From: Siccirubricoccus sp. G192
Lineage (GTDB): Bacteria > Pseudomonadota > Alphaproteobacteria > Acetobacterales > Acetobacteraceae
Assembly: GCF_019084075.1 (NCBI RefSeq)
Contig: NZ_JAHREN010000001.1
Span: 3,569,501 to 3,633,500, forward strand
Direction: 5' to 3'
Length of the DNA: 64,000 nt
Under the pieces are notes generated by a model, which saw only the letters and a program-made list of their open reading frames with translations, had not been told where the DNA came from and did not search any database. Made by a program: the position numbers and the translations under genes. Shown piece by piece: positions 37,868 through 46,250 of the stretch. How positions within the stretch are numbered: position 1 is the first letter of the stretch; every line of letters starts with the position of its first letter.

Positions 37868-38064
37868 CGTTGCCTTCCCCGCCGCGGCGGGACCTCCGAA
37901 ACATGACTCCACATTACAGCTTCCAGCAGTTGCCGCATCCGGATTTGCCGGGCTCTCCCGGCGCCGGCCTCGTCCAGGCCGGCTTCCGCCGATACCGCCC
38001 GGATGCGCCCCTCGATGCCGTGCATTGCTCCCGGAACCGTCCCTCCAGCCACCAGGTGCCGCCG

Positions 38065-38724
38065 ATGACCACCGGCCCGTCAATATCTCCTGCCGTCGTG
38101 TTCCTCGGGCCGAGCCTGCCCCGAGCCGAGGCGCAGGGGCTGCTGCCGCCTGGGACCGTGCTCCGCCCGCCGCTTCGCCGCGGCGACCTCGACGCGCTTC
38201 CGCCGGGGGCCATCGCGGTGATCCTGGATGGCGTTCTGGAGGCGGGCCCGCGGCTGCCGCCCGAGGAGGCAGGCCGGGCCAGGCAAAGAGGCCATATGCT
38301 CCTCGGCGCGGCCAGCACCGGGGCCTTGCTGGCAGTGGATCCCAGGCTGCCGCCAGGCACGGTCCTCGGCTCGGGGCGCGTGCATGACCTGCTCAGTCGT
38401 GGCCGCGCCACGGAGGAGGATCTGGTGGTGCTCTACGCCGCGCATAACCTGCGTCCGCTGACCGTGCCGCTCGTGCGCCTGCTCTGCTGGGCCGACGACG
38501 CAAGGGCCGAGGGCCGCCTCGCGCCCCTTGAGGCCGAGGGCATGCTCGCCGCACTGCGTGCCCTGCCCGCCGAGGAGCGTGATCCTGTCACCGTGGCACG
38601 GCTGCTGCGGCGCCTGCTCGGCCTCCGGGCGCCGGCCACCGCGGGCGGCAACGGACCGCCCCTGCCGGATGTGAAGGCCGAGGATGCACGCGCCCTCCTC
38701 CGGCGGTTGCGCCAGACTGCCTGA
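38065..38724 (+). CDS. TfuA-like protein without a YcaO partner
   Basis: 219 residues from ATG 38065. The TfuA core is clear: VVFLGPSLPRAEAQGLLPPG, then LRPPLRRGDLDALPPGAIAV, ILDGVLEAGPRLP, and HMLLGAASTGALLAVDP (the G-A-A-S-x-G-A loop). TfuA usually works beside a YcaO cyclodehydratase, for thioamide or azoline formation in peptides or methyl-coenzyme M reductase; no YcaO and no precursor peptide is visible here. The gene faces away from nsrR and lies upstream of the FNR box. Confidence 0.8.
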   Translation: MTTGPSISPAVVFLGPSLPRAEAQGLLPPGTVLRPPLRRGDLDALPPGAIAVILDGVLEAGPRLPPEEAGRARQRGHMLLGAASTGALLAVDPRLPPGTVLGSGRVHDLLSRGRATEEDLVVLYAAHNLRPLTVPLVRLLCWADDARAEGRLAPLEAEGMLAALRALPAEERDPVTVARLLRRLLGLRAPATAGGNGPPLPDVKAEDARALLRRLRQTA

Positions 38725-39089
38725 ACAGCGCCCCGCACGAGCTTCCTGAAGACCTGGGGAAGCGATCCCGGCCAAGCGGATCAGCGTTGGAACCGGCTGG
38801 AGGGCGGGTCTGGGCCCATTGCCCAGGCGACACGGTGGCACACAACTGTGACTTGAAATACCGTGGCAAGCTGTTAATTTGATATCCATCATGTGGCAAA
38901 GTGCAACCTTTCAACGGCACCTCGCTCACGCGGGAAGTCTGGTCGCGGGCTCCTAGCCCCGGGCCTGGGGGCGGTGCGCCTGACGCCCACCCGGACCCGG
39001 GGACCACCTTCTTCAGAAACGACAGCAGCGGTGCTTCCGCCGATTCCGGCGATGGAGCATTGCGAGTCCCTGGGAGGACGAGCCAATTC
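38725..39089 (+). promoter_or_regulatory. intergenic region with a near-perfect FNR/CRP-type box
   Basis: TTGAT-ATCC-ATCAT at 38879-38892 fits the FNR-family consensus TTGAT-N4-ATCAA with one deviation at its last base. It lies about 200 bp upstream of the GreA-like start, within an unusually AT-rich stretch (TTAATTTGATATCC). FNR/FnrL/Nnr regulators activate low-oxygen or denitrification genes, which suits the NsrR neighbourhood. Nothing else recognisable is in this interval. Confidence 0.5.
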
Positions 39090-39641
39090 ATGCCCGCCAT
39101 CATCAATGACCTGAACCACCGCCCCTTCCCCGCGCCCATTGCCCCGCCTGCCAGAACCCCCCTGCGGGATGCCGAGGCGGCACCGGTCCTGGTTTCCCGC
39201 GACTATTCCCGCCTGAGGACACTGGCCCGCCTCTGGCTTCACCCGGACGATCCGGTCGGCCGCGCGCTTACCGACAAGCTCGAAGCGTGCCGCGTGGTGC
39301 GGCCCGATGCCGTGCCACCCACGGTCGCGGTGCTGGGCGCCCGGATCGTCTTCGCCGCCGCGGGACGCGAACCGGAGTCCCGCGTTCTGGTGATGCCGGA
39401 GGAATATGCGGATGGCGGCTGGACCCTGCCCGTATCGGCGCCGCTCGGTGCCGCGTTGCTCGGCGCCACCGCCGGGGATTGGGTCGAGGTCGTGCAGCGT
39501 GACGGGCGCCGCCTCGATGTGCATCTCATCGCGGTGGATCACCGCTCCGGCCTCGTGCCCCTCGCCGGGAACAAGCCGGTTGCACGCCAAGGGGCGGCCG
39601 GAGCAGACGAAGACGACGGTCCGCCGCCCGCGGCGGCCTGA
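39090..39641 (+). CDS. GreA/GreB C-terminal-domain protein (Rnk-like)
   Basis: 183 residues from ATG 39090. The N-terminal helical part (VSRDYSRLRTLARLWLHPDD) matches the Rnk N-terminus; the C-terminal FKBP-like domain GWTLPVSAPLGAALLGATAG, DWVEVVQRDGR matches GreA_GreB. Rnk-type proteins bind RNA polymerase without the cleaving coiled-coil tips. It is co-oriented with a second Rnk-like gene 15 bp downstream, and both are common beside denitrification or low-oxygen genes. Confidence 0.78.
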   Translation: MPAIINDLNHRPFPAPIAPPARTPLRDAEAAPVLVSRDYSRLRTLARLWLHPDDPVGRALTDKLEACRVVRPDAVPPTVAVLGARIVFAAAGREPESRVLVMPEEYADGGWTLPVSAPLGAALLGATAGDWVEVVQRDGRRLDVHLIAVDHRSGLVPLAGNKPVARQGAAGADEDDGPPPAAA

Positions 39642-39656
39642 CACAAGGAGGATGTG

Positions 39657-40103
39657 ATGACACCGAAGACGAAGGCGGACCCCTTGCGGCCGCCGGTGAT
39701 ATTATCGGCCGAGGACCACGACCGGCTGGTCGCGCTGGCCAGCGTGATGCTGCGGCGCAGCCCGCTGGTGGCGCGGCTGCTGATGGAGGAGGCGGATCGC
39801 GCGGAAGTGGTGCCGGCCGGTGAGTTGCCGGCGGGCGTCGTCGCAGTGGGCTCGCAGGTGGAGTTCCGCGACGCGGCGACGGGCGAGGCGCGCCGGGTCC
39901 AGGTGGTGCTGCCCGGCGAGGCCGATATCGCGGAGGGCCGCATCTCGGTGCTGTCGCTGGTCGGTGCCGGGCTGATGGGGCTGGCCGAGGGCCACTCCAT
40001 CGACTGGCCGACGCAGGATGGCCGCCTGCGGCGCCTCACCATCCTGCGGGTGGAAGGGCGCGGCGCGGAGCCTGCCGCACCGCAATCCGCGGTCCTCGCC
40101 TGA
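39657..40103 (+). CDS. nucleoside diphosphate kinase regulator Rnk-like protein
   Basis: 148 residues. N-terminal VILSAEDHDRLVALASVMLRR helix as in Rnk, then LPAGVVAVGSQVEFRDAATG, VQVVLPGEADIAEGRISVLS and LVGAGLMGLAEGHSIDWPTQD, the GreA_GreB fold. ATG 39657 has GGAGG 7 bases upstream. It is paired with the similar protein just upstream, with which it shares the fold but little close identity, suggesting an old duplication. Confidence 0.87.
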   Translation: MTPKTKADPLRPPVILSAEDHDRLVALASVMLRRSPLVARLLMEEADRAEVVPAGELPAGVVAVGSQVEFRDAATGEARRVQVVLPGEADIAEGRISVLSLVGAGLMGLAEGHSIDWPTQDGRLRRLTILRVEGRGAEPAAPQSAVLA

Positions 40104-40120
40104 TCGCAGACGGGGCCGCG

Positions 40121-40888
40121 GTGCACTGCGCCCTGGTCACGCGCCCGCGCCACCAGGCCGGGGGGCTTGCCGCCCGGCTGCGGGCGCGCGGCCTCGCCTG
40201 CCTGGTCGAGCCGATGCTGGAGGTGGCGCCGCTGCCCTGGGATGCCTCCGCGGCGCTGGCGGAGCGGCAGGCCGTGCTGCTGACCTCGGCGAATGCCGCG
40301 GAGGAATTGCTGCGTGCCGTTGCGGCCATGGGGAGCCGCGACGCGCTTCCGCCACTGCTCGCTGTCGGCCCCGCGACGGCGCGGCCCCTGCTGCGCGCCG
40401 GCCTGCCCCGGGTCGAGGCCGCGGGCGGCGACGCCGTGGATCTGCTGCGGCTGGTGCGCGCCCGGCTGGACCCGGGGCGCGGGCCCATCACCTATCTGAG
40501 CGGCGAGGCGGTGGCCTGCGATCTCGCCGCCGCCCTTGCCCCGGATGGCTTCGCCGTGGATCGGGTGGTGGTCTATACCGCATGCCCCGCCGCATGCCTC
40601 AGCCCTCGGCTCCGCGACGCCCTGGCGCGCGGAATGATCCAGGTGGCACCCTTCCTGTCCGCGCGCGCGGCGGCGGCGTTCCAGGGCCTGCTCGTCCGCG
40701 AGGGGCTTGAGGAGGCCTGCCGGGGCATGGCCGGCATCGCACTGAGCCCGCGTATCGCCGAGGCGATGCGACCGCTGCCCTGGCGGGTGCTGGCCACCGC
40801 CGCCAGGCCCGATCTGGACGCGCTCCTCGATGGTCTGGATCGATGCCTGGCTGCCATGGCCGGATCGGCGGCATCGACCTCCCGGTAG
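40121..40888 (+). CDS. hemD: uroporphyrinogen-III synthase (HemD)-like protein
   Basis: 255 residues from GTG 40121, no clear Shine-Dalgarno. HemD pattern: VTRPRHQAGGLAARLRARGL, AVLLTSANAAEELLRAVAAMG, LLAVGPATARPLLRAGLPRV, VVVYTACPAACLSP, PFLSARAAAAF. This enzyme cyclises hydroxymethylbilane with D-ring inversion in haem/sirohaem synthesis. Possibly an accessory copy tied to denitrification haem needs, because it follows the two Rnk-like genes within 18 bp. Confidence 0.8.
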   Translation: MHCALVTRPRHQAGGLAARLRARGLACLVEPMLEVAPLPWDASAALAERQAVLLTSANAAEELLRAVAAMGSRDALPPLLAVGPATARPLLRAGLPRVEAAGGDAVDLLRLVRARLDPGRGPITYLSGEAVACDLAAALAPDGFAVDRVVVYTACPAACLSPRLRDALARGMIQVAPFLSARAAAAFQGLLVREGLEEACRGMAGIALSPRIAEAMRPLPWRVLATAARPDLDALLDGLDRCLAAMAGSAASTSR

Positions 40889-41068
40889 CAGGGTTGCCGG
40901 TGGGGCAAGTGCTGGAGCGGCTCCCCCGGAGGTGAAACCACCCCGGGCACGCGACCCTGCCCAGACCAGAGCGCTGGTTGCCGGCAGCGCTGCATCATGC
41001 CATCCCAACCCTCTGCAATGGATAAGGGCGCCCCCCCCGGACGCGCTGGGTGGCCAGGAGAGAACTTG

Positions 41069-42334
41069 ATGACGGACAGCAGTTTTCTGGACGTGGCGCT
41101 GACGCGCCTGGATGAGGCGGCGCGCCACCTCCAGACCGATGGCGACGTGCTTGAGCGCCTGAAATACCCGCGGGAGACCACGAAGGTCCGCCTGATGATC
41201 CGGATGGACGATGGATCCCGCAAGTCCTTTCTCGCCTGGCGCTGCCGCTATGACGACACGCGCGGTCCGACCAAGGGCGGCATCCGCTACCACCCCGACG
41301 CCACGGTGGAGGAGGTGGAGACGCTGGCCTTCTGGATGACCTTCAAATGCGCCGTCATGAACCTGCCCTATGGCGGCGGGAAGGGCGCGGTGCAGGTGGA
41401 CCCGCGGACCCTCTCGAAGGCAGAGCTGGAGCGGCTGTCGCGCGCCTATGTCCAGGCCTTCGCCAGGATCATCGGCCCGGACCGGGACATTCCTGCGCCG
41501 GATGTCTATACCAATGCGATAATCATGGGCTGGATGGCCGACGAATACGCCTCCATCGTCGGGCAGTCGGTCCCCGCGGTGATCACCGGCAAGCCGATCG
41601 CGCTGGGCGGATCGCTCGGCCGCGACGACGCCACCGCCCGCGGCGGCTATTACCTGGTCCGCCACCTGGCACGGGAGCTTGGCCTCGGCAGCCGGATGCG
41701 CGTCGCCGTGCAGGGATTCGGCAATGCGGGCCAGTTCATCGCCAGCCTCCTGGCGGCGGAGGGGCACAGCATCGTTGCGGTCTCGGACTCGCGGGGTGCG
41801 GTGATCTGCGAGGACGGCCTTGATGTGGACGCGCTGCTCCGCGCCAAGGCCGCCGGCCAGCCGGTGACCTCGCTGGCCGGGCAGGGCGGTGTCAGGACCC
41901 TGGCGGCGGAGGACCTGATCGCGGTGGATTGCGACCTGCTGGTCCCCGCGGCGCTCGAGAACATGATCGACGAGGCGAATGCCCATCGCGTCCATGCGCG
42001 GGTCGTCCTCGAACTCGCCAATGGCCCCGTCACGCCCGAGGCGGACCGCATCCTGGAAGGGAAGCGGGTCGTCGTCCTGCCGGACATCCTGGCCAATGCG
42101 GGCGGCGTCACCGTGTCCTATTTCGAGTGGGTGCAGAACCGGCAGGGCTACTACTGGACCGTCGAGGAGGTGCATGAGCGCCTCAAGGCGACCATGGAGC
42201 GGGAAGGCGCGAAGATCTGGTCCATTGCCCGCGAGCGGCAGGTTTCGCCCCGCACGGCGGCCTATATCCACGCCCTGTCGCGCCTTGCCAGCGCGATCGA
42301 GGCGCATGGGACGCAGCAGTTCTTCACGAGCTGA
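41069..42334 (+). CDS. gdhA: Glu/Leu/Phe/Val dehydrogenase (glutamate dehydrogenase)
   Basis: 421 residues from ATG 41069 (AGGAGA upstream; an upstream in-frame extension is less likely). Dimerisation and substrate domain: GPTKGGIRYHPDATVEEVETL, LPYGGGKGAVQVDPRTLS with the catalytic Lys in P-x-G-G-x-K-G. NAD-binding half: VAVQGFGNAGQFIASLLA (G-x-G-x2-A/G), ANGPVTPEAD. It interconverts glutamate with 2-oxoglutarate and ammonia; the short length and absence of a long N-terminal arm indicate the hexameric class. Confidence 0.93.
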   Translation: MTDSSFLDVALTRLDEAARHLQTDGDVLERLKYPRETTKVRLMIRMDDGSRKSFLAWRCRYDDTRGPTKGGIRYHPDATVEEVETLAFWMTFKCAVMNLPYGGGKGAVQVDPRTLSKAELERLSRAYVQAFARIIGPDRDIPAPDVYTNAIIMGWMADEYASIVGQSVPAVITGKPIALGGSLGRDDATARGGYYLVRHLARELGLGSRMRVAVQGFGNAGQFIASLLAAEGHSIVAVSDSRGAVICEDGLDVDALLRAKAAGQPVTSLAGQGGVRTLAAEDLIAVDCDLLVPAALENMIDEANAHRVHARVVLELANGPVTPEADRILEGKRVVVLPDILANAGGVTVSYFEWVQNRQGYYWTVEEVHERLKATMEREGAKIWSIARERQVSPRTAAYIHALSRLASAIEAHGTQQFFTS

Positions 42335-42453
42335 GGCGATCGGGTTGCGCAACCGGCCATGATGGCGCTCTGGCGCCCATGGCCGGGCCAGAGCAGATCG
42401 CCGCAGGGCAGAACCGCCCGGAGGCGTGAATCCGCTCTGCAAACAACAGGCTG

Positions 42454-42490
42454 CAGCGGGGTGCCGAACCATCAATTCGGCACCCCGCTG
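42454..42490 (+). terminator. strong 15-bp hairpin, terminator or attenuator-like
   Basis: Perfect stem CAGCGGGGTGCCGAA / TTCGGCACCCCGCTG with a seven-base loop, 120 bp after the glutamate dehydrogenase stop and 51 bp before the MFS start. No T run follows, so it may terminate by another route or act on both transcripts. The palindrome could also be a regulatory dyad for the MFS gene. Confidence 0.6.
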
Positions 42491-42540
42491 TAGGGGAGAT
42501 TGGCACCGCCGGTCCCGATCGATGGTCGGGCCAAGGCCAG

Positions 42541-43836
42541 ATGAACCCGGGGATTTATCGAGGCATGTCATTTCCAGGAACGCCCGCGGTGCCCGGTACT
42601 CCCTGCGCCGCGGCACGGCATCGGCCGGCGAGTGCGGTGGAATCGCGCTACGCCTGGTTCCGCCTGGCGGCAGCCATCCTCCTCGGCACCATCGGCGGCG
42701 TCGGGCTGTGGTCGATCGTGGTGGCGTTGCCGGCGGTGCAGGCCGAATTCGGCGTCGCGCGGGCCGGCGCCTCGCTGCCCTACACGCTCGCCATGATCGG
42801 CTTCGGCTTGGGTGGCGTCCTGATGGGGCGGCTCGCCGACCGCTTCGGCGTCGTCGTGCCCGTGGTGATCGGCACGCTCTCGCTCAGCCTCGGCTACATC
42901 GCCACCGCCTTTGCCGAAAGCCTCTCGGTATTCGCGGTGACCTATGGCGTCTTGATCGGGCTGTTCGGCAGTTCCGCCCTGTTCGGGCCGCTGATCGCCG
43001 ATGCTTCGCACTGGTTCGATCGCCGCCGCGGCATCGCCGTCGCCCTTTGCGCCAGCGGCAATTATTTCGCCGGGGCGATCTGGCCGCCGGTCCTGCAGCA
43101 TTTCATCGCAACGGTGGGCTGGCGCCAGACGCATATCGGCATCGGCGTCTTCTGCCTCATCGCGATGCTGCCGCTTGCCTTCGCGCTGCGCCGGGCGCCG
43201 CCGCCGCAGGCTGCACCGCCTGCTGCCGGTGAGGCTGGATCGCCGGGCCTCGCACTCGGCCTCTCGCCGAACCTGCTGCAGGCGCTGCTCATCGTCGCGG
43301 GGGTTGCGTGCTGCGTGGCGATGGCGATGCCGCAGGTCCACATCGTCGCCTATTGCGTGGATCTCGGCTACGGCGCGGCGCGCGGCGCCGAGATGCTCTC
43401 CGTGATGCTCGGCTTCGGCGTGATCAGCCGCCTTACCTTCGGCCTGGTCATGGACCGGATCGGCGGCCTCGCCACGCTGCTGCTCGGCTCCACCTTGCAG
43501 GCGGTGGCGCTCGCGTTGTTCCTGCCCTTCGACGGGCTGGCCTCGCTCTATGCGCTATCCGCGCTGTTCGGCCTGTTCCAGGGCGGCATCGTGCCGAGCT
43601 ACGCCATGATCGTCCGGCAGTTCTTTCCGGCGCGGGAGGCCGGCACCCGCGTCGGCCTGGTGCTCTCCTCGACGCTGGCCGGCATGGCGCTGGGAGGCTG
43701 GATGTCGGGCGCCATCTTCGACGCCACGGGCTCCTACCAGTCCGCGCTGGTCAATGGGATCCTGTGGAACCTGCTGAACATGTCGATCGCCTTCTGGCTG
43801 CTCCGGCGGTCCTGGCGCCGGCCGGCGCTGGCATAG
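42541..43836 (+). CDS. MFS transporter (monocarboxylate/oxalate-formate antiporter-like)
   Basis: 431 residues from ATG 42541 (AAGG upstream; ATG 42565 is an alternative). Twelve predicted transmembrane segments. Motif A is GVLMGRLADRFGVVVP; the N-terminal GVGLWSIVVALPAVQAEFGV and the late SYAMIVRQFFPAREAGTRVG repeat are typical of the MCT/OFA branch. It would import or exchange small organic acids in the inner membrane. Preceded by the hairpin at 42454. Confidence 0.87.
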   Translation: MNPGIYRGMSFPGTPAVPGTPCAAARHRPASAVESRYAWFRLAAAILLGTIGGVGLWSIVVALPAVQAEFGVARAGASLPYTLAMIGFGLGGVLMGRLADRFGVVVPVVIGTLSLSLGYIATAFAESLSVFAVTYGVLIGLFGSSALFGPLIADASHWFDRRRGIAVALCASGNYFAGAIWPPVLQHFIATVGWRQTHIGIGVFCLIAMLPLAFALRRAPPPQAAPPAAGEAGSPGLALGLSPNLLQALLIVAGVACCVAMAMPQVHIVAYCVDLGYGAARGAEMLSVMLGFGVISRLTFGLVMDRIGGLATLLLGSTLQAVALALFLPFDGLASLYALSALFGLFQGGIVPSYAMIVRQFFPAREAGTRVGLVLSSTLAGMALGGWMSGAIFDATGSYQSALVNGILWNLLNMSIAFWLLRRSWRRPALA

Positions 43837-43914
43837 AGGCGATCGGTCGCCGCCTCGGGCCCGGGATGGCGGGGCGGGGCGGCGAAGTGGCGCCCCACCC
43901 CTGCCCCGCGGCAG

Positions 43915-44208
43915 CTACCCGAGCGAGGCGATGATCTGGCGGTAGGACTGTTCCGAGAATGCCTTCAGCGTCTTCGTCCGCACGGCACCGAGCCTGCCGA
44001 GCATCAAGGTGAACCGGGCGGCCACGGCGTCGTCCGGGGCTTCGTAGACGAGAACCAGGTCGTGGCCGCCCATGGTCATGTAGAAGGCCACGAACCGGCC
44101 GCCCATCTCCTCGAGGTGCCCCTTGGCGGCATCGAGCCGGCGCGGGGATTCGCCGATGTTCCGCGCGCCCTGGTCGGTCCAGTCACCGAGCGCGATGTAG
44201 GTTGTCAT
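43915..44208 (-). CDS. GYD domain protein
   Basis: 97 residues. MTTYIALGDWTDQGARNIGE, then ERLDAAK-type helix, and FYMTMGGHDLVLVYEAPDD carrying the signature G-G-Y/H-D. GYD proteins have the ferredoxin-like dimeric alpha/beta-barrel fold; function is unknown in most. It follows another ferredoxin-like-fold gene on the same strand by 30 bp, likely co-transcribed. Confidence 0.87.
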   Translation of the reverse strand: MTTYIALGDWTDQGARNIGESPRRLDAAKGHLEEMGGRFVAFYMTMGGHDLVLVYEAPDDAVAARFTLMLGRLGAVRTKTLKAFSEQSYRQIIASLG

Positions 44209-44237
44209 GACTGTGGTCCTCCTGGGGTGGCAGCCTG

Positions 44238-44858
44238 CTAGGCCACGACGGCGACCAGCACCTCGCCTGCCAATACGATCCGTGTAGGCTTCGGCCAGAT
44301 GTCACGGTGCTGGGCCATGAGTGCGACGACCTGCGCATGCGCCGCCGTCGCCGTGTCCCGGTTGGTGAAGACCGATACGGCGATCGAATGCCCCTCCTGC
44401 GCCTCGTCACGGCCGGTATAGAGGTGACGGAATCCAGGCTGCGCCAGACTCAAGGGGACAAGCCTGTCCCGCACGGTCGGCAGCACGCCCGCGCTCGGCC
44501 CCAGGCCCTCGGTGGCCCGGATCATGACATAGCCGTCACGGCCTGGTCGTTCGGCATCAAGATGCACCTTCACATCGGCCATCGTCACCTCGGGCGGCCC
44601 CTTGAGCAGGTTGCCGAGATTGGCGCCTGCCCAATCGAGGGCACGTGTGTTCGCGGCCATCATGGCATCATGGTTGTCGAACACCGTTACCGAGAACACG
44701 CCACCGCCGCCGTCGATCCTGGCAGCATGATAGGCGCGGAATCCAGGCTCCTGCCGGAGCGCCGGCAGCAGCCCCTCGCGGACCTTCCGGCCGATCTCCT
44801 CGGGCGGGCCGGAACCGCTGTACTTCCGGATCGTGAGATACCACCACGCGTCTGTCAT
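44238..44858 (-). CDS. tandem ABM-like (dimeric alpha/beta-barrel) protein
   Basis: 206 residues holding two similar halves: YLTIRKYSGSGPPEEI ... EPGFRAYHAARIDGGGGVFSVTVFDNHDAMMAANTRALD (residues 5-72) and YVMIRATEGLG ... QPGFRHLYTGRDEAQEGHSIAVSVFTNRDTATAAHAQVV (111-182). It resembles fused antibiotic-biosynthesis-monooxygenase domains, but the usual active-site residues cannot be confirmed by eye. The duplicate means the chain can form the barrel alone. Upstream of GYD. Confidence 0.75.
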   Translation of the reverse strand: MTDAWWYLTIRKYSGSGPPEEIGRKVREGLLPALRQEPGFRAYHAARIDGGGGVFSVTVFDNHDAMMAANTRALDWAGANLGNLLKGPPEVTMADVKVHLDAERPGRDGYVMIRATEGLGPSAGVLPTVRDRLVPLSLAQPGFRHLYTGRDEAQEGHSIAVSVFTNRDTATAAHAQVVALMAQHRDIWPKPTRIVLAGEVLVAVVA

Positions 44859-44986
44859 GGCGCACTCCCTGGCAGGGCTGGCGCTGGCCGCAGCGGGCCG
44901 GCGCCGATGCAGGCTACCACGAGGGCCCGCAGATCAGCCGGAAACCAGGATAGGAGCCTGTGGATGGCTCGGGTAAACCGTTGCGA

Positions 44987-45051
44987 TGGCGGAGGGGATG
45001 GGATTCGAACCCACGATAGAGGTTGACCCCCTATAACGGTTTAGCAAACCG
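44987..45051 (-). tRNA. 3' fragment of tRNA-Ser(GCU), island attachment site (att)
   Basis: Read on the minus strand, it holds the anticodon stem-loop GGTTTGCTAAACC (anticodon GCT at 45045-45043), a long class II variable arm (ATAGGGGG-TCAA-CCTCTAT), T-arm GTGGGTTCGAATCCCAT, and acceptor strand ending CCGCCA at 44987. The 5' half (acceptor, D arm) is absent; unrelated sequence starts at 45052. This is what integration into a tRNA 3' end leaves at the distal junction, so 45052 is the left boundary of an island whose intact tRNA should lie outside the window to the right. Confidence 0.72.
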
Positions 45052-45454
45052 AATCCGAACCAAGTCGGCACAAGGCCGTGCCACCCGGCTTCAGCCATTT
45101 CAGGTACTTAGCAGGCGCATATGGCGCATACGACGCCGTAGGCGCACAGGGGTCGGCACACAGGTCGGCACAGCGAAGCGATTCCGGTTCTCCCTGTGTT
45201 CGCCTCTGCGCTGCCCCTCCCCTGCCCCGCGCCGCATCCTCCCATGAACCGCTGGCGCCTTCGACCCTCGCCGGGAGGAGCAGGAGCGCGCAATCAGGAT
45301 GATCACCCTCATCGGGACCGATGCTTGGAATGCCCGGTACGGCTCGGTTTCTGGTTCCCGGAATTGGGCCGCAGTGCAAATCCCGGACCCGCAAACGTCT
45401 TGATTTGCTGCTGACCGCGTCCTGACCGCACCAAACGCTTGAATTTGTGTCGGT
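45052..45454. other. left end of the genomic island, no gene recognised
   Basis: The minus strand is nominally open as a tail of the recombinase frame, but the translated tail (FENRHKFKRLVRSGRG...) is junk created at the tRNA junction. The sequence resembles neither neighbour; no promoter or repeat was recognised in it. Confidence 0.5.
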
Positions 45455-45511
45455 TTTCGAAAAGCAAAGTAGGTGCAAGCCTACCGTGGGTTCGAATCCC
45501 ACCCTCGCCCA
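45455..45511 (+). tRNA. second tRNA-Ser 3'-like fragment at recombinase breakpoint
   Basis: Reads TTCGAAAAGC, a class II variable-arm-like GTAGG-TGCAA-GCCTAC, T-arm GTGGGTTCGAATCCCAC and acceptor-like CCTCGCC; the anticodon loop with TCGA points to a tRNA-Ser(CGA)-type gene. No D-arm half is present, and the last bases coincide with the point where the serine recombinase reading frame is cut. It is in the opposite orientation to the fragment at 44987. Confidence 0.5.
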
Positions 45512-46250
45512 GATAGGTGCGGTTGCTCAGCACCCGATAGACGTCGCTCTTGGTAAAGGGGCGGCCGCGCTTCGTGGTGGCGCCCTCGGTGCGCAGGGCC
45601 TGGACCAGCTTCGTGCCGGATTCCGTCTCGACGAAGCCCTCGAAGATCCGGCGCACCAGCGCCGCCTCGGCCTCATTCACCAGCAGCTTGCGATCCTTGG
45701 CGTCGTAGCCGAGCGGCACGAAGCCTCCCATCCAGATCCCGCGCGCTCGCGAGGCCGCCACCTTGTCGCGGATGCGCTCACCAATGACCTCCCGCTCGAA
45801 CTGCGCGAAGCTGAGCAGGATGTTCAGCGTGAGGCGCCCCATGCTGGTCGTCGTGTTGAAGCTCTGCGTCACGGACACGAAGGTCACGTTGTTCGCGTCG
45901 AAGACTTCCACCAGCTTGGCGAAATCCATCAGCGCGCGCGACAGCCGGTCGATCTTGTAGACCACCACCACATCGATCAGCCCGCGCTCGATGTCCGCCA
46001 GCAGGCGGCGCAGCGAAGGCCGGTCGAGGGTGCCGCCGGACACGCCGCCATCGTCGTAGCGGTCGCGCACCAGCACCCAACCCTCCGATCTTTGGCTGGT
46101 GATGTAGGCCTCGCAGGCCTCGCGCTGCGCGTCGAGCGAGTTGAACTCCATGTCGAGCCCTTCCTCGCTCGACTTGCGCGTGTACACGGCGGCGCGGATC
46201 TTCCGCACCGTGGCCGGCATCGCGGTCTCGGCGGCTGGCTTGCGCTTCAT
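45505..46250 (-). pseudogene. serine recombinase (resolvase/recombinase domain), C-terminally truncated
   Basis: About 247 genuine residues. Resolvase domain with catalytic Ser in AVYTRKSSEEG, DGGVSGGTLDRPSLRRLL, VVYKIDRLSRALMDF and LLSFAQFEREVIGERIRDK. The start of the recombinase domain (GYDAKDRKLLVNEAEAALVRRIF) follows. It stops matching at VLSNRTYLGE, exactly where the tRNA-Ser fragment begins; large serine recombinases normally run to 450-650 residues. It starts at ATG 46250, overlapping the DUF2924 stop by four bases. Confidence 0.85.

Noticed and set aside
39539..42616. A very long minus-strand open frame of about 1,000 codons
   Set aside because: It is antisense to the well-supported Rnk-like, HemD and glutamate dehydrogenase genes. 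In high-GC DNA such frames arise when third positions lack A/T; its protein has no family pattern and is dominated by R, G, A, P, Q and H.
44307..45026. Plus-strand frame ending in GGDGIRTHDRG
   Set aside because: This peptide is the standard artefact of translating a tRNA-Ser 3' end antisense; the gene here is the minus-strand ABM-like protein.
45309..45504. C-terminal extension of the recombinase frame
   Set aside because: The residues after NRTYLGE come from a tRNA fragment and unrelated sequence, so this part is not real protein.
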